A stretch of DNA of 64,000 bases, taken from the NCBI GenBank assembly GCA_048265185.1, contig JBLXBZ010000007.1:62001-126000 (forward strand). Direction: 5' to 3'. Positions 51,185-59,822 of this stretch are shown in pieces (position 1 is the first letter of the stretch; each line of letters opens with the position of its first letter). This DNA is from JBLXBZ01 sp048265185 (GTDB taxonomy: Bacteria; Pseudomonadota; Alphaproteobacteria; Rhizobiales; Stappiaceae). The position numbers and the translations under genes were made by a program. Below the pieces are notes generated by a model, which made no database searches, was not told the origin of the DNA, and saw only the letters and a program-made list of their open reading frames with translations.

Positions 51185-52889
51185 CGATGCTTGCCAACAG
51201 CTAATCAAGCGCATCCGTGACGGAGTGATCGGCGAGCGCAGCCCCGTGCCCGGTCCCTTCGGCCCGAAGCCGCTCATCTATGCCGATTACGTCGCCTCCG
51301 GCCGTTCTCTAGATTTCATTGAGAACGCCATGGTCAAATACGCTTTGCCTTGTTATGGCAACACCCACACGGAAACCTCCTACACTGGCCGCGAGACCAC
51401 CCGATTGCGGGAAATGGCTCGCGCAGAAGTGAAGAACGCGGTTGGCGCAAGCGACAAACACGCAGCCATCTTCACCGGCTCAGGCGCGACAGCCGCCGTC
51501 GACAAACTGGTGCGCGCCATGGGATTATACGCGCCGGAAGCCTTGCGCCGCGCTCCGTCCTTACGACCCAGATCAGAAACGCCGGTCGTTTTCGTCGGCC
51601 CCTATGAACACCACTCCAACGATTTGCCATGGCGTGAAGCCATGGTTGACGTTGAACGCATTCCGCTGAACGACGAAGGTCAAATTTGCCTAGAGACGCT
51701 TCGCGAAGCCTTATCGCGCTTTGAGGATCGAAGCGTGAAAATCGGCGCATTCTCCGCCGCCTCCAACGTCACCGGCGTCAAAACCGACGTGCGGGCGCTG
51801 GCCACGCTGCTGCACGAGCATAACGCCTTGTTCTTCTGCGACTTCGCCGCCGGCGGCCCTTATATGACCATCGATATAAGCGAAAGTCGTCCCGGCGCAA
51901 ATGATCATATCGACGCGATTTTCCTCTCTCCGCATAAGTTCATCGGCGGCCCCGGCGCCAGCGGTCTTTTAGTGGCCGATCGCAAATTACTCTCAAGCAA
52001 AGTCCCATCCGTGGCCGGCGGGGGCACGGTGAGCTATGTGACCGGCGATCATCAGGCTTACGTGCGTGATGAAGAACGACGCGAGGAAGCAGGAACACCG
52101 GGCATTCTTGGCGACATTCGCACCGGCATGGCGCTGCGCTTGAAAAGCGACGTGGGCGCCCAGCGGATCGAAGAGCTGGAGCAGGCCATGGTGAAGAAAG
52201 CTATCGCCGCCTGGAGCCTCGAACCGGCGATCAATCTGCTCGGCTCCAAATCCGCCGACAGGGTTGGTATTTTCTCCTTCAACATCTCCCATGGCGACAA
52301 GGACCTGCACCATGGCTTCGTCGTCGCCTTGCTGAACGACCTCTTCGGCATTCAGGCGCGCGGCGGCTGCTCTTGCGCCGGGCCCTACGCCCACGACCTT
52401 TTGAAGATTTGCCCCGCAGACGCGGAACGTCATGAAAATCTGGTGCAACAAGGCTCCAGTCTCATGCGCCCGGGCTGGGTGCGTCTTGGCTTCAATTATT
52501 TCTTCGACGAGGAAACCGTCGATTACATTATCGAAGCCGTGTCTTTCATCGCTCGTAACGGCGCGGCTTTCCTGCCTTTCTATCAGGTAAATCCGGAAAA
52601 TGGGGTCTGGAGCGCCATCACGCCCCTTCCCCAAACGCCCAGCGACTTGCCTGATTTCAGCGCTGTCTGGCGCGGCGACGCCCCCGCCCCCGCCATTCAA
52701 ACGAACACGCCAACGCTCAAAAAGTGTATGGAAACCGCACTCGAACTCGCGCGCAATCCCGCTCAGGCCGGACTCAATGGACAAGCAGGGACAGGCCCAA
52801 ACCATTCGCCCCTTTCCGCCGAGGCGGAGGCCATGCGCTGGTTCTGGATGCCGAACGAAAGAGAAGTCACAAAAAAGGAACGCCTTTAA
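51117..52889 (+). CDS. Class V (cysteine-desulfurase-fold) PLP enzyme with C-terminal extension
   Basis: A 590-residue fold-type I PLP enzyme. Landmarks are CYGNTHTETSYTGRETTRLREMAR near 79-102, FTGSGATAAVDKLV around 119-132, FVGPYEHHSND at 159-169, CDFAAGGPYMTID at 241-253 with the PLP Asp, and the Schiff-base Lys in LSPHKFIGGPGASG near 270-283 (Lys 274). RGGCSCAGPYAHDL (416-428) has Cys where desulfurases keep their active-site loop. The last 110 residues are an unusual extension. Start at 51117 overlaps lrp; a start further downstream is possible. Likely a desulfurase, lyase or transaminase; substrate unknown. Confidence 0.83.
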   Translation: MSLPASQWNKSSKAPGSPSKSSDDACQQLIKRIRDGVIGERSPVPGPFGPKPLIYADYVASGRSLDFIENAMVKYALPCYGNTHTETSYTGRETTRLREMARAEVKNAVGASDKHAAIFTGSGATAAVDKLVRAMGLYAPEALRRAPSLRPRSETPVVFVGPYEHHSNDLPWREAMVDVERIPLNDEGQICLETLREALSRFEDRSVKIGAFSAASNVTGVKTDVRALATLLHEHNALFFCDFAAGGPYMTIDISESRPGANDHIDAIFLSPHKFIGGPGASGLLVADRKLLSSKVPSVAGGGTVSYVTGDHQAYVRDEERREEAGTPGILGDIRTGMALRLKSDVGAQRIEELEQAMVKKAIAAWSLEPAINLLGSKSADRVGIFSFNISHGDKDLHHGFVVALLNDLFGIQARGGCSCAGPYAHDLLKICPADAERHENLVQQGSSLMRPGWVRLGFNYFFDEETVDYIIEAVSFIARNGAAFLPFYQVNPENGVWSAITPLPQTPSDLPDFSAVWRGDAPAPAIQTNTPTLKKCMETALELARNPAQAGLNGQAGTGPNHSPLSAEAEAMRWFWMPNEREVTKKERL

Positions 52890-52948
52890 CACATAGCAAT
52901 TTGTGTTAATCCTGTGGCGGGATAAATAATCCGCAAAGGAATTGTCCA

Positions 52949-54244
52949 ATGCCAACGCCCCATCACCACCCAGGTTCGCTTTGGGCCCATGTCACAAACG
53001 AACGCGCCCCAACGCCCGCGCTCGCATGTTCCATTGAAACCGACGTCGTCATTATTGGCGCCGGTTTCACCGGCCTCTCCACCGCGCTGCATCTAGCCAG
53101 AGAGGGGCGCAACGTCGCCGTGCTCGAAGCCGCGCTTGTCGGCTGGGGCGCCTCCGGGCGCAACAATGGACAAGTAATCCCCACGCTAACAGCAGCGGAG
53201 CCAGATCTTATCGTCGAAAAACACGGCGACGCCGGCGCTCGACTCGTAAGCCTTATTCGCGACAGCGCGTCTTATCTTTTTGACCTCGCACAACAAGAAG
53301 ATATCAAGTGCGAAGCGGAGCAAAATGGATGGTTTCAACCCGCTCATACGGCGGGACGCATGAAACTGAGCGCCGCCCGAGTGGAGGCCTGGAGCCGCCA
53401 CGGCGCACCTTGCCGCCTGCTAAACAAGCAAGAGGCCGCCGATCTTTTAGGCTCCTCCCTCTGGCATGGGGGGATGTACAACCCGACTGGCGGACATATT
53501 AATCCGTTGGCGCTGGCGCGCGGGCTAGCGAAGGCGGCGGAAAACCATGGCGCGGTCATATATGAAAACACGCCAGTCTCCCGCTATGAACGGCGCGGCG
53601 ACGGCTGGCGCGTGACCACCCCCGACGGCGAGATCAACGCCCGCGCATTGGTTCTGGCCACGAACACTTACACGGACGCTCACGTCAAACATCTGGCGCC
53701 GAAAATCGCCCGCAGCATCGTTCCGGTTCTATCGTGGCAAATGGCGACGGAACCGTTGAGCGATAAACAACGCAGCCAGATCATGCCGCAGCGGCAAGCG
53801 GTCTCCGACACCCACGGCGACTTGCGCTTCTTCCGTTATGACGCACGCAACCGCCTAGTAAGCGGGGGCGCGCTGATCTTTCCGCAAAACGGCGCCGAGA
53901 GATTGAAAAAATTGGTCGGCGCACGTCTGGCCGAAGCCTTCCCCGCCCTTGGAACGCCACGCTTCTCACATGTCTGGAACGGTTACATCGGCATGAGTGA
54001 AGATCGCTTCCCCCATATACACCAGCTTGGACCAAATGGCTGGAGCTGGGTGGGGTGCAATGGCCGCGGCGTCGCTCTTTCCGTGAGTTTGGGCCGCGAG
54101 CTCGCCAAAGCCATCAGCGGCGCGTCCCTATCCTCCCTCGCCCTTCCTCTTACAGAACCAAAGCCAATTCCCTTTCAAAACCTTGCTCGCCGGATCGCCC
54201 CCGCGGCGCTCGCTCTTTACAGATGGCGCGACAAGCGCGGCTAA
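52949..54244 (+). CDS. FAD-dependent amine oxidase (DAO family)
   Basis: A 431-residue flavoprotein. The N-terminal Rossmann motif is DVVIIGAGFTGLSTALHLAREGRNVAVLEA near 32-61, followed by WGASGRNNGQVIP, and the C-terminal flavin motif is WSWVGCNGRGVALSVSLGRELAKAISG. The pattern resembles gamma-glutamylputrescine oxidase and related glycine/D-amino acid oxidases. It would oxidise a secondary or primary amine. It follows the PLP enzyme by 59 bases and precedes the first ATC-hydrolase-family gene. Confidence 0.9.
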   Translation: MPTPHHHPGSLWAHVTNERAPTPALACSIETDVVIIGAGFTGLSTALHLAREGRNVAVLEAALVGWGASGRNNGQVIPTLTAAEPDLIVEKHGDAGARLVSLIRDSASYLFDLAQQEDIKCEAEQNGWFQPAHTAGRMKLSAARVEAWSRHGAPCRLLNKQEAADLLGSSLWHGGMYNPTGGHINPLALARGLAKAAENHGAVIYENTPVSRYERRGDGWRVTTPDGEINARALVLATNTYTDAHVKHLAPKIARSIVPVLSWQMATEPLSDKQRSQIMPQRQAVSDTHGDLRFFRYDARNRLVSGGALIFPQNGAERLKKLVGARLAEAFPALGTPRFSHVWNGYIGMSEDRFPHIHQLGPNGWSWVGCNGRGVALSVSLGRELAKAISGASLSSLALPLTEPKPIPFQNLARRIAPAALALYRWRDKRG

Positions 54245-54283
54245 AACATCACCGCAAAAGGGACACCAGCACAGGAGCCACAT

Positions 54284-54799
54284 ATGGCAGACAATAAAAC
54301 AGCAGACACCGAACACAACATCACATTGGACATGCTGAAAGCCGCATTCGCGATGCGCGCAAAGGCCTATGCCCATATATTCGACGTCCTGCGCGAAGAG
54401 TTTGGCGCGGAGAAAGCCGTTGAGCTAATTGGCGAATCCACCCGCCGGCTTGGCGCGGATATGGGCGAGAAATTTGAAGACCTTGGGCCAAATAACCTGG
54501 AAGGTTTGAAAACGGCATTCCTCGGCGGCATTCCCTGCGCCTCTGAAATGTTCGCTCCCGAAGTAAAAAAATGCGACGACGAAAGCTTGGAGATCCAATT
54601 TCATCGTTGCCCTCTAAAAGACACATGGGCCGCGCAAGGACGCAGCGAAGAAGACCTTCAGTTGCTCTGCAAGGCGGCGGGCGCCATCGATGGCGGCCTG
54701 TTCACGAGAGCCGGCTTCACCTTTAAAGGCGAGACATGGGAACCGGGCCGTAGCGGATGCTGCCTGCTGAAAGTGGAGCCGGGAACCGCCGCGGCATAA
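54284..54799 (+). CDS. L-2-amino-thiazoline-4-carboxylate hydrolase family protein (copy 1)
   Basis: A 171-residue soluble protein of the ATC_hydrolase family (PF14196). Visible family features are EEFGAEKAVELIGESTRRLGADMGEKFED near 39-67, FHRCPLKDTWAAQGRSEEDLQLLCKAAGAIDGGLF in the middle and the terminal GCCLLKV with paired Cys near 159-160. The characterised Pseudomonas enzyme opens the thiazoline ring of ATC to N-carbamoyl-cysteine. It ends the lrp-PLP-oxidase group, before a hairpin and livK. The second copy at 59823 is strongly diverged. Whether this copy acts on ATC is not shown. Confidence 0.75.
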   Translation: MADNKTADTEHNITLDMLKAAFAMRAKAYAHIFDVLREEFGAEKAVELIGESTRRLGADMGEKFEDLGPNNLEGLKTAFLGGIPCASEMFAPEVKKCDDESLEIQFHRCPLKDTWAAQGRSEEDLQLLCKAAGAIDGGLFTRAGFTFKGETWEPGRSGCCLLKVEPGTAAA

Positions 54800-54812
54800 T
54801 AATTTCTTTCAT

Positions 54813-54848
54813 CCATCGCGGGAGGGGAAACAAAACTGACCGCGATGG
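54813..54848 (+). terminator. 9-bp stem-loop after ATC-hydrolase copy 1
   Basis: CCATCGCGG and CCGCGATGG are perfect inverted arms around an 18-base loop, starting 14 bases after the stop. A second looser repeat (GCAGCATG/CATGCTGC, 54854-54895) and a duplicated GAAATTCCA (54861 and 54941) follow before livK. Likely a transcript boundary or attenuator; no U-run. Confidence 0.45.
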
Positions 54849-54981
54849 ACCAGGCAGCATGAAATTCCAAAAATACGCCATAATGCGCATGCTGCTCTCT
54901 TTCGAGAAGACCGACAATCTTCTAAATCAATAATAAGGAAGAAATTCCAGTACTTTACCCTTGGGGAACAGGAGAACTTAA

Positions 54982-56109
54982 ATGCACGTCACCCGCAGAA
55001 CCCTCATTGGCCTTGGCGCAGCCGCGCTCGGCGCTTTCGGCGTTTCAACCACGGCCTTCGCTGAAGATCCAATTCTAATTGGTTATCAACTGCCCTTGAC
55101 CGGCAACACGGCGCAATATGGTCAGGACTTCAAGACGGCGGCGGAAATCGCCCTCAAGGATTTCAACGCCTCCGGCGTTTTGCCCGTGCCCGTGGAAATC
55201 ATTTTTGAAGATTCACGCTCAGACGCCAAGGAAGGCGTCGCAATCGCCCGTAAATTCGTTGACAACGACAAGATCGTCGCGGTAATCGGCGATTTCACCT
55301 CCACCGTCTCCATGGCGGCGGCTCAGGTCTACAAGCGCGCTGGAATGGCGCAGCTCAGTCAGACCGCATCGCACCCCGATTACGCCAAAATCTCCGAATG
55401 GCAGTTCCGTAACATCACCACCCAAGCCCAAGAAGGCGAATATAACGCCGACTGGATGCTCGACAAAGGCTATAAGAAAATCGCCGTGATCGCCGAGCAG
55501 ACCGACTGGGGCCAGTCCGTCACCAAAACGTTCAATGAGAAAATCGAAGAAGGCGGCGGAGAGATCGTTTTCTCCGAGTTCTTCAACCGCGGTTTGCCGG
55601 ACTTCCGCTCGATCATCACCAAGATCGAACGCGCCAAGCCCGACGCTGTCTACACCGGCTTTTTCTATGAAGACGGCGCCCAGTTCATGAAGCAGATGAA
55701 GCAGCTTGGCGTCGACATTCCCGTGCACTCCACATCCGCCGCTTATAATCAGAAGTTGATCGAGCTTGCCGGCCCCGCCTCTGAAGGCCTGTATCTGACG
55801 GCCACCTTCCTGCCCAGCAGCGACAAGGAGAACGTCAAGGACTTCGTCGCGAAATGGAAAGAACAGCGTGACGGCGCAGAGCCCGGCCAGTTTCCCGCCC
55901 AGGCCTTTGACGCGGTCAACATCATGCTTGAAGCCATCGTTCGCGCCTATCCGGATGTGACCCGCGCCAGCGTTCGCGACGCCCTGCTTGAAACAAAAGA
56001 CTTCCCTGGCGTCACCGGCGACACGTCTTTCGACGAAGACGGCGAAGCCTTGAAAAAATTGACCAAAGCGACCGTGAAAGACGGCGTTTACACACAGATC
56101 GACAACTAA
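54982..56109 (+). CDS. livK: Amino-acid-type ABC transporter substrate-binding protein
   Basis: A 375-residue periplasmic binding protein of the Leu/Ile/Val (Peripla_BP_6) family. The N-terminus has TRRTLIGLGAAALGAFGVSTTAFA, a twin-arginine-like signal. The mature part shows LIGYQLPLTGNTAQYGQDFKTAAEIALKDFN, IGDFTSTVSMAAAQVYKRAGM and FFYEDGAQFMKQMKQLG. It delivers a ligand to livHMGF. Ligand not known; many members bind branched-chain amino acids, amides or aromatic acids. It begins after a GGAG site and is followed by two hairpins before livH. Confidence 0.93.
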   Translation: MHVTRRTLIGLGAAALGAFGVSTTAFAEDPILIGYQLPLTGNTAQYGQDFKTAAEIALKDFNASGVLPVPVEIIFEDSRSDAKEGVAIARKFVDNDKIVAVIGDFTSTVSMAAAQVYKRAGMAQLSQTASHPDYAKISEWQFRNITTQAQEGEYNADWMLDKGYKKIAVIAEQTDWGQSVTKTFNEKIEEGGGEIVFSEFFNRGLPDFRSIITKIERAKPDAVYTGFFYEDGAQFMKQMKQLGVDIPVHSTSAAYNQKLIELAGPASEGLYLTATFLPSSDKENVKDFVAKWKEQRDGAEPGQFPAQAFDAVNIMLEAIVRAYPDVTRASVRDALLETKDFPGVTGDTSFDEDGEALKKLTKATVKDGVYTQIDN

Positions 56110-56116
56110 AATCAAA

Positions 56117-56206
56117 CGTCGCTTTTCAAACGCGCAATCGACTGAAAAGCGGCGTCACCGCAGCAAACGCCCGAAGGCGGGTCACAGCCCCCTTGATCCG
56201 CCTTCG
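56117..56206 (+). promoter_or_regulatory. Two tandem stem-loops between livK and livH
   Basis: Hairpin 1 (56117-56154) has an 11-bp stem CGTCGCTTTTC/GAAAAGCGGCG with one G-U pair and hairpin 2 (56172-56206) a perfect 9-bp stem CGAAGGCGG/CCGCCTTCG. They fill the 239-bp gap and have no U-run. Such elements commonly stabilise the binding-protein mRNA or partly block read-through so that the binding protein is made in excess. Confidence 0.6.
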
Positions 56207-56348
56207 ACGCTGGACGGAAAATCAAAAATCAACAAACGGATGACAACATCCGCGACATCTGTGCAGGACGATATCGCCCCACTCGCCAAAGCTGAGCCGC
56301 ACGGGTAGATGCCGTTCCTTTATCTTTCACCCGCCGAGGATAGATCCT

Positions 56349-57263
56349 GTGTTGGACCCCTATTACCTTCAACAATTGATGATCGGCCTGTCTCTGGGCA
56401 TGATCTACGCTTTGATGGCCATCGGCTTCACTCTGATTTTCGGAGTGCTCAATGTGGTCAATTTCGCCCATGGCGAAGTCTATACAATCGGCGCTTTCGC
56501 CGGCCTGATGGCCATCGCCGCCTTTGGCCCACCTCTCTTGGTCGTGTTCTTTATCGTGCTGGCGATCGGCGCGCTGGCGGGCTTCAGTCTTGAGCGTCTC
56601 GCCTTCAAACCCTTCAGACGATTTTCCGATGAAGCTTCTCTGAAATCGCGGGCCATGCGGGAGGCGACGCTCATGTCCTCCCTCGCCATGTCCATCATCG
56701 CCCGCGAGGCCATGGAGCTTTTATTCGGCTCCGAACTGCAGTCGATCAATATCGACTACCTGATCAACAAGCCGATCGAAATCGGTCCAATCACCATCGT
56801 CAACGGCGACATCATCATTTTCGTCACCGCCGCCCTGATGATGGCGGGCTTGCAATATCTCCTGAAATATTCCGCTATCGGCCTGTCGATCCGCGCGGTT
56901 TCAAACAACCCTCTTGGCGCGCGCTATGTGGGCGTAAACACCGACAGAACCATTATTCTCACCTTCGTCATCGGCTCAATGATGGGCGCGCTAGCCGGCA
57001 TTCTCGTTGGTCTCTATTATGGAGCCATCTTCCCGTCCATGGGCTTCATCCCTGGCATCAAGGCGTTTGTGGCCATGGTCATGGGGGGCTTGAGCTCCAT
57101 TCCCGGCGCCGTGATCTGCGCCCTTATTCTGGGGCTGTCGGAAAGCATAGCCACCACATTCGTCTCCTCCGTCTGGGCGGATATGGTCGCTTACGGTTTC
57201 CTGCTCATCACTTTGGTGTTTTTCCCACAAGGCCTCTTCGGAGCGAGGAGGGAACGTGTCTGA
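56349..57263 (+). CDS. livH: Branched-chain-amino-acid-type ABC transporter permease LivH
   Basis: A 304-residue membrane permease with about eight helices. It begins with GTG and GAGGA upstream and shows LMIGLSLGMIYALMAIGFTLIFGVLNVVNFAHGEVYTIGAFAG and, near the end, GIKAFVAMVMGGLSSIPGAVICALILGLSESIATTFVSS, the ATPase-coupling motif. Forms the channel with LivM. It overlaps livM by eight bases, so the two are translated together. Confidence 0.95.
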   Translation: MLDPYYLQQLMIGLSLGMIYALMAIGFTLIFGVLNVVNFAHGEVYTIGAFAGLMAIAAFGPPLLVVFFIVLAIGALAGFSLERLAFKPFRRFSDEASLKSRAMREATLMSSLAMSIIAREAMELLFGSELQSINIDYLINKPIEIGPITIVNGDIIIFVTAALMMAGLQYLLKYSAIGLSIRAVSNNPLGARYVGVNTDRTIILTFVIGSMMGALAGILVGLYYGAIFPSMGFIPGIKAFVAMVMGGLSSIPGAVICALILGLSESIATTFVSSVWADMVAYGFLLITLVFFPQGLFGARRERV

Positions 57264-58266
57264 AGATACTTTGAAACCTTATCTACTGAAATTCGCCTTG
57301 CTCATCCTCCTGTTCGTGCTGTTGCCGATCATGCTGGTGAAGCTTGATCAGGGGTATATTTATCAGGTGGTGACCATCGCCTTGATTTTCTCCCTGCTGG
57401 CGGTCTCTCTTCAACTCATCACCGGCGTCGCAGGCTTGCTGCATTTGGGTCATGCCGCCTTTTACGGCATTGGCGCCTATGTGGCCGCGCTTCTTGGCGC
57501 CGATTACGGCGTCGGCTTCACCATCGGCCTGCCGCTGGCGGGATTAGGCGCGGCCTTCATCGCCTTTATCGTGGCTCTGCCCACCATGCGATTGGTCAGC
57601 ATCTATTTCGCCGTCGCAACCTTGGGCATCGGCCAGATGGTCTATCTGGTCCTGCAAAACTGGGTGGATGTGACCAAGGGGCCGAACGGCGTACTGCTGT
57701 TTTCGGGCATTGATCTGTTCGGTTTCAACGTGGAGAGCGAACTGGGCATTTACTTCGTCGTCGCCAGCATCGTCACCCTGTCGATCTGGGTGATCCATCT
57801 GCTTAGCCATTCCTACTATGGAAACGCTTTGCGAAGCCTGCGCGAAGACGACCAATGCGCCGACGCCATGGGCATCAACACCACCCGTTTGAAAATGGAA
57901 GCTTTCACCATCGCCTCATTCTTCGCCGGGATCGCCGGCGCGCTTTGGGCTTACACAACAGGTTATATTTCGCCGGTGGACTTCGATTTCTCCGAATCCA
58001 TCCTGATTCTGGCCATGGTCGTGGTCGGCGGTCTTGGCAGCATTCCCGGCGCCATCATCGGCGCCTTGCTGCTGATCTTGCTGCCCGAGATCCTGCGCGA
58101 GGCGGGCGATATCCGTAACATCATCGTCGGTATCGTCATGTTCGCGTCAATCCTGTTCCTGCCTCATGGTCTATTTGGCGAAGTCTCCGCATTAAATTTT
58201 GTCCGCCGTCAGCTTGGCGGCGCATGGCGCGGCGCTGCTGACAAACAGAAAGTGGGGTGGAAATGA
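57256..58266 (+). CDS. livM: Branched-chain-amino-acid-type ABC transporter permease LivM
   Basis: A 336-residue membrane permease with about ten helices. GVAGLLHLGHAAFYGIGAYVAALLGA near 63-88, LREDDQCADAMGINTTRLKMEAFTIASFFAGIAGALWAY and ILILAMVVVGGLGSIPGAIIGALLLILLPEILREAGD are characteristic of LivM. GTG start with GGAGGGAA upstream. Its stop overlaps livG (ATGA). Confidence 0.95.
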   Translation: MSEDTLKPYLLKFALLILLFVLLPIMLVKLDQGYIYQVVTIALIFSLLAVSLQLITGVAGLLHLGHAAFYGIGAYVAALLGADYGVGFTIGLPLAGLGAAFIAFIVALPTMRLVSIYFAVATLGIGQMVYLVLQNWVDVTKGPNGVLLFSGIDLFGFNVESELGIYFVVASIVTLSIWVIHLLSHSYYGNALRSLREDDQCADAMGINTTRLKMEAFTIASFFAGIAGALWAYTTGYISPVDFDFSESILILAMVVVGGLGSIPGAIIGALLLILLPEILREAGDIRNIIVGIVMFASILFLPHGLFGEVSALNFVRRQLGGAWRGAADKQKVGWK

Positions 58267-59015
58267 GCCCTATCCTGGAAATCGAAAACGTTTCACGCCG
58301 CTTCGGTGGGCTAATGGCGGTCAATGAGGTCACCACTCACGTCAATACCGGGGAGCTGATTGGCCTCATCGGCCCCAACGGCGCGGGCAAAACCACGCTG
58401 TTCAATCTGATCTCCGGGTTCACCCCCGTCTCCTCCGGCGTCATTCGTTACAAAGGCCAGACCATCAGCGGCCTGAAGCCTTACGCCATCGCCTCGCTTG
58501 GAATCTCACGCACGTTCCAGAATCTGCGCGTTTTCCCAAACATGACCGTGTTCGACAATGTCTCCGTCGGCGCCGTTGGGGCGATCAAACAATCGTCCTT
58601 GCAAGCGATCTTTGGCGGCGGCAAACGCAGCGACGCAATTTCTGAGCGCAGCTGGGCGGCGCTGGAGCGCGTAAACCTCACAGACCAAGCCAATGATCTG
58701 GCGGCGAACCTCGCTTATGGGAAACGCAAATATCTGGAAATAGCCCGGGCTCTAGCCATGAACCCGGATCTGCTGATCCTTGACGAACCCGCCGCCGGGC
58801 TCAATGATTCTGAAACGGCTGAACTGGCGACCTTTATCAAAGAACTACATTCCGACGGTTTGACCATCATGCTGGTCGAACATGACATGGGCCTTGTAAT
58901 GGGAATTTGCGAACGGGTCATCGTGCTGGCCTCCGGCCAGAAAATTGCCGATGACGTTCCGTTGCAGGTCCGTCAGAACCCGCAGGTTCTGGAAGCTTAC
59001 TTGGGGGTCGACTGA
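58263..59015 (+). CDS. livG: ABC transporter ATP-binding protein LivG
   Basis: A 250-residue ATPase. Walker A GPNGAGKTTLFNLISG near 36-51, Q-loop GISRTFQNLRVFPNMTVFDN, signature LAYGKRKYLEIARAL (LivG type), Walker B LLILDEPAAGLNDSE, and the switch MLVEHDMGLVMGICERVIVL. Start at 58263 with GGGGTGG upstream; stop overlaps livF (TGATG). Works with LivF. Confidence 0.95.
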   Translation: MSPILEIENVSRRFGGLMAVNEVTTHVNTGELIGLIGPNGAGKTTLFNLISGFTPVSSGVIRYKGQTISGLKPYAIASLGISRTFQNLRVFPNMTVFDNVSVGAVGAIKQSSLQAIFGGGKRSDAISERSWAALERVNLTDQANDLAANLAYGKRKYLEIARALAMNPDLLILDEPAAGLNDSETAELATFIKELHSDGLTIMLVEHDMGLVMGICERVIVLASGQKIADDVPLQVRQNPQVLEAYLGVD

Positions 59016-59722
59016 TGGGCGTGCTTGATATTGACAATCTGTCGCTCAAGATCGGCGTGCAGGATATTCTCCATAACGTCACCTTGAGTCTGCCGGAAAA
59101 AGGCATTCTGGCTATTCTCGGCGCCAATGGCGTCGGGAAAACCAGCTTGATGCGCTGCATTTCCGGGATTTATCATTCCACCGGCGGTGAAATCCGTCTG
59201 GAGGGTAAGTCGATCACCGGATTAAAGAGCCACCAGATCGTCGACCTTGGAGTACTGCAAGCCCCCGAAGGGCGGCAAATATTCTCCAATATGACCGTAC
59301 GGGAAAACCTGGTGATTGGCGGCGGCCCCCTGAAAACTCAGGAACTGGACCATGTGCTCAAGCTCTTTCCCAAACTGAAAGAACGACTGCAACAAAACGC
59401 GGGATCGCTTTCCGGCGGCGAGCAGCAAATGCTTTGCATTGGCCGCGCGCTCATGCGTAAACCCAAAGTGTTGTTGCTGGACGAACCCTCGCTTGGCTTG
59501 GCGCCCATGCTGGTGCGTTTCATTTTCGATCTGGTCGAACAGATCCGCTCGGAAGGCTATTCGATTCTGATCGTGGAGCAAAACGCCAAGGCCGCCCTGC
59601 GGATCGCCGATCAGGCTGCGGTGATCGAAGGCGGAAAGATCATCATTGAAGGCGCCGCCGATGATTTGGCCAATGACAGCCGTATCGCGGACGCTTATCT
59701 TGGTGGACATATTCACACATAA
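59015..59722 (+). CDS. livF: ABC transporter ATP-binding protein LivF
   Basis: A 235-residue ATPase. Walker A LGANGVGKTSLMRCISGIY near 31-49, Q-loop VLQAPEGRQIFSNMTVRENL, signature LSGGEQQMLCIGRALM and Walker B VLLLDEPSLGLAPMLV; YSILIVEQNAKAALRIADQAAVIEGGKI closes it. The gene is directly behind livG and is followed, after about 100 bp, by a second ATC-hydrolase-family gene in the same direction. Confidence 0.95.
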   Translation: MGVLDIDNLSLKIGVQDILHNVTLSLPEKGILAILGANGVGKTSLMRCISGIYHSTGGEIRLEGKSITGLKSHQIVDLGVLQAPEGRQIFSNMTVRENLVIGGGPLKTQELDHVLKLFPKLKERLQQNAGSLSGGEQQMLCIGRALMRKPKVLLLDEPSLGLAPMLVRFIFDLVEQIRSEGYSILIVEQNAKAALRIADQAAVIEGGKIIIEGAADDLANDSRIADAYLGGHIHT

Positions 59723-59822
59723 CCTTGAACCTGCGAGTAGGCGGCGGAAATTCGCCGTGTAATCCACAAAGCCACGCTTGCGAGCGGCGACCGCCCGCAA
59801 GCCAGCAAAACGGAGATGAATG

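Noticed and set aside
51117..52889. Kynureninase reading of the class V PLP enzyme
   Set aside because: Too long (590 residues against about 400) and its motifs (NTHTETS, RGGCSCAGPY) fit the cysteine-desulfurase-like branch.
51993..52955. 320-codon frame antisense to the class V PLP enzyme
   Set aside because: Reverse shadow of a certain gene; no motif, start inside the next gene's leader.
55219..56115. 298-codon frame antisense to livK
   Set aside because: Shadow of a well-supported binding-protein gene; composition rich in Gly, Val and Phe without motifs.
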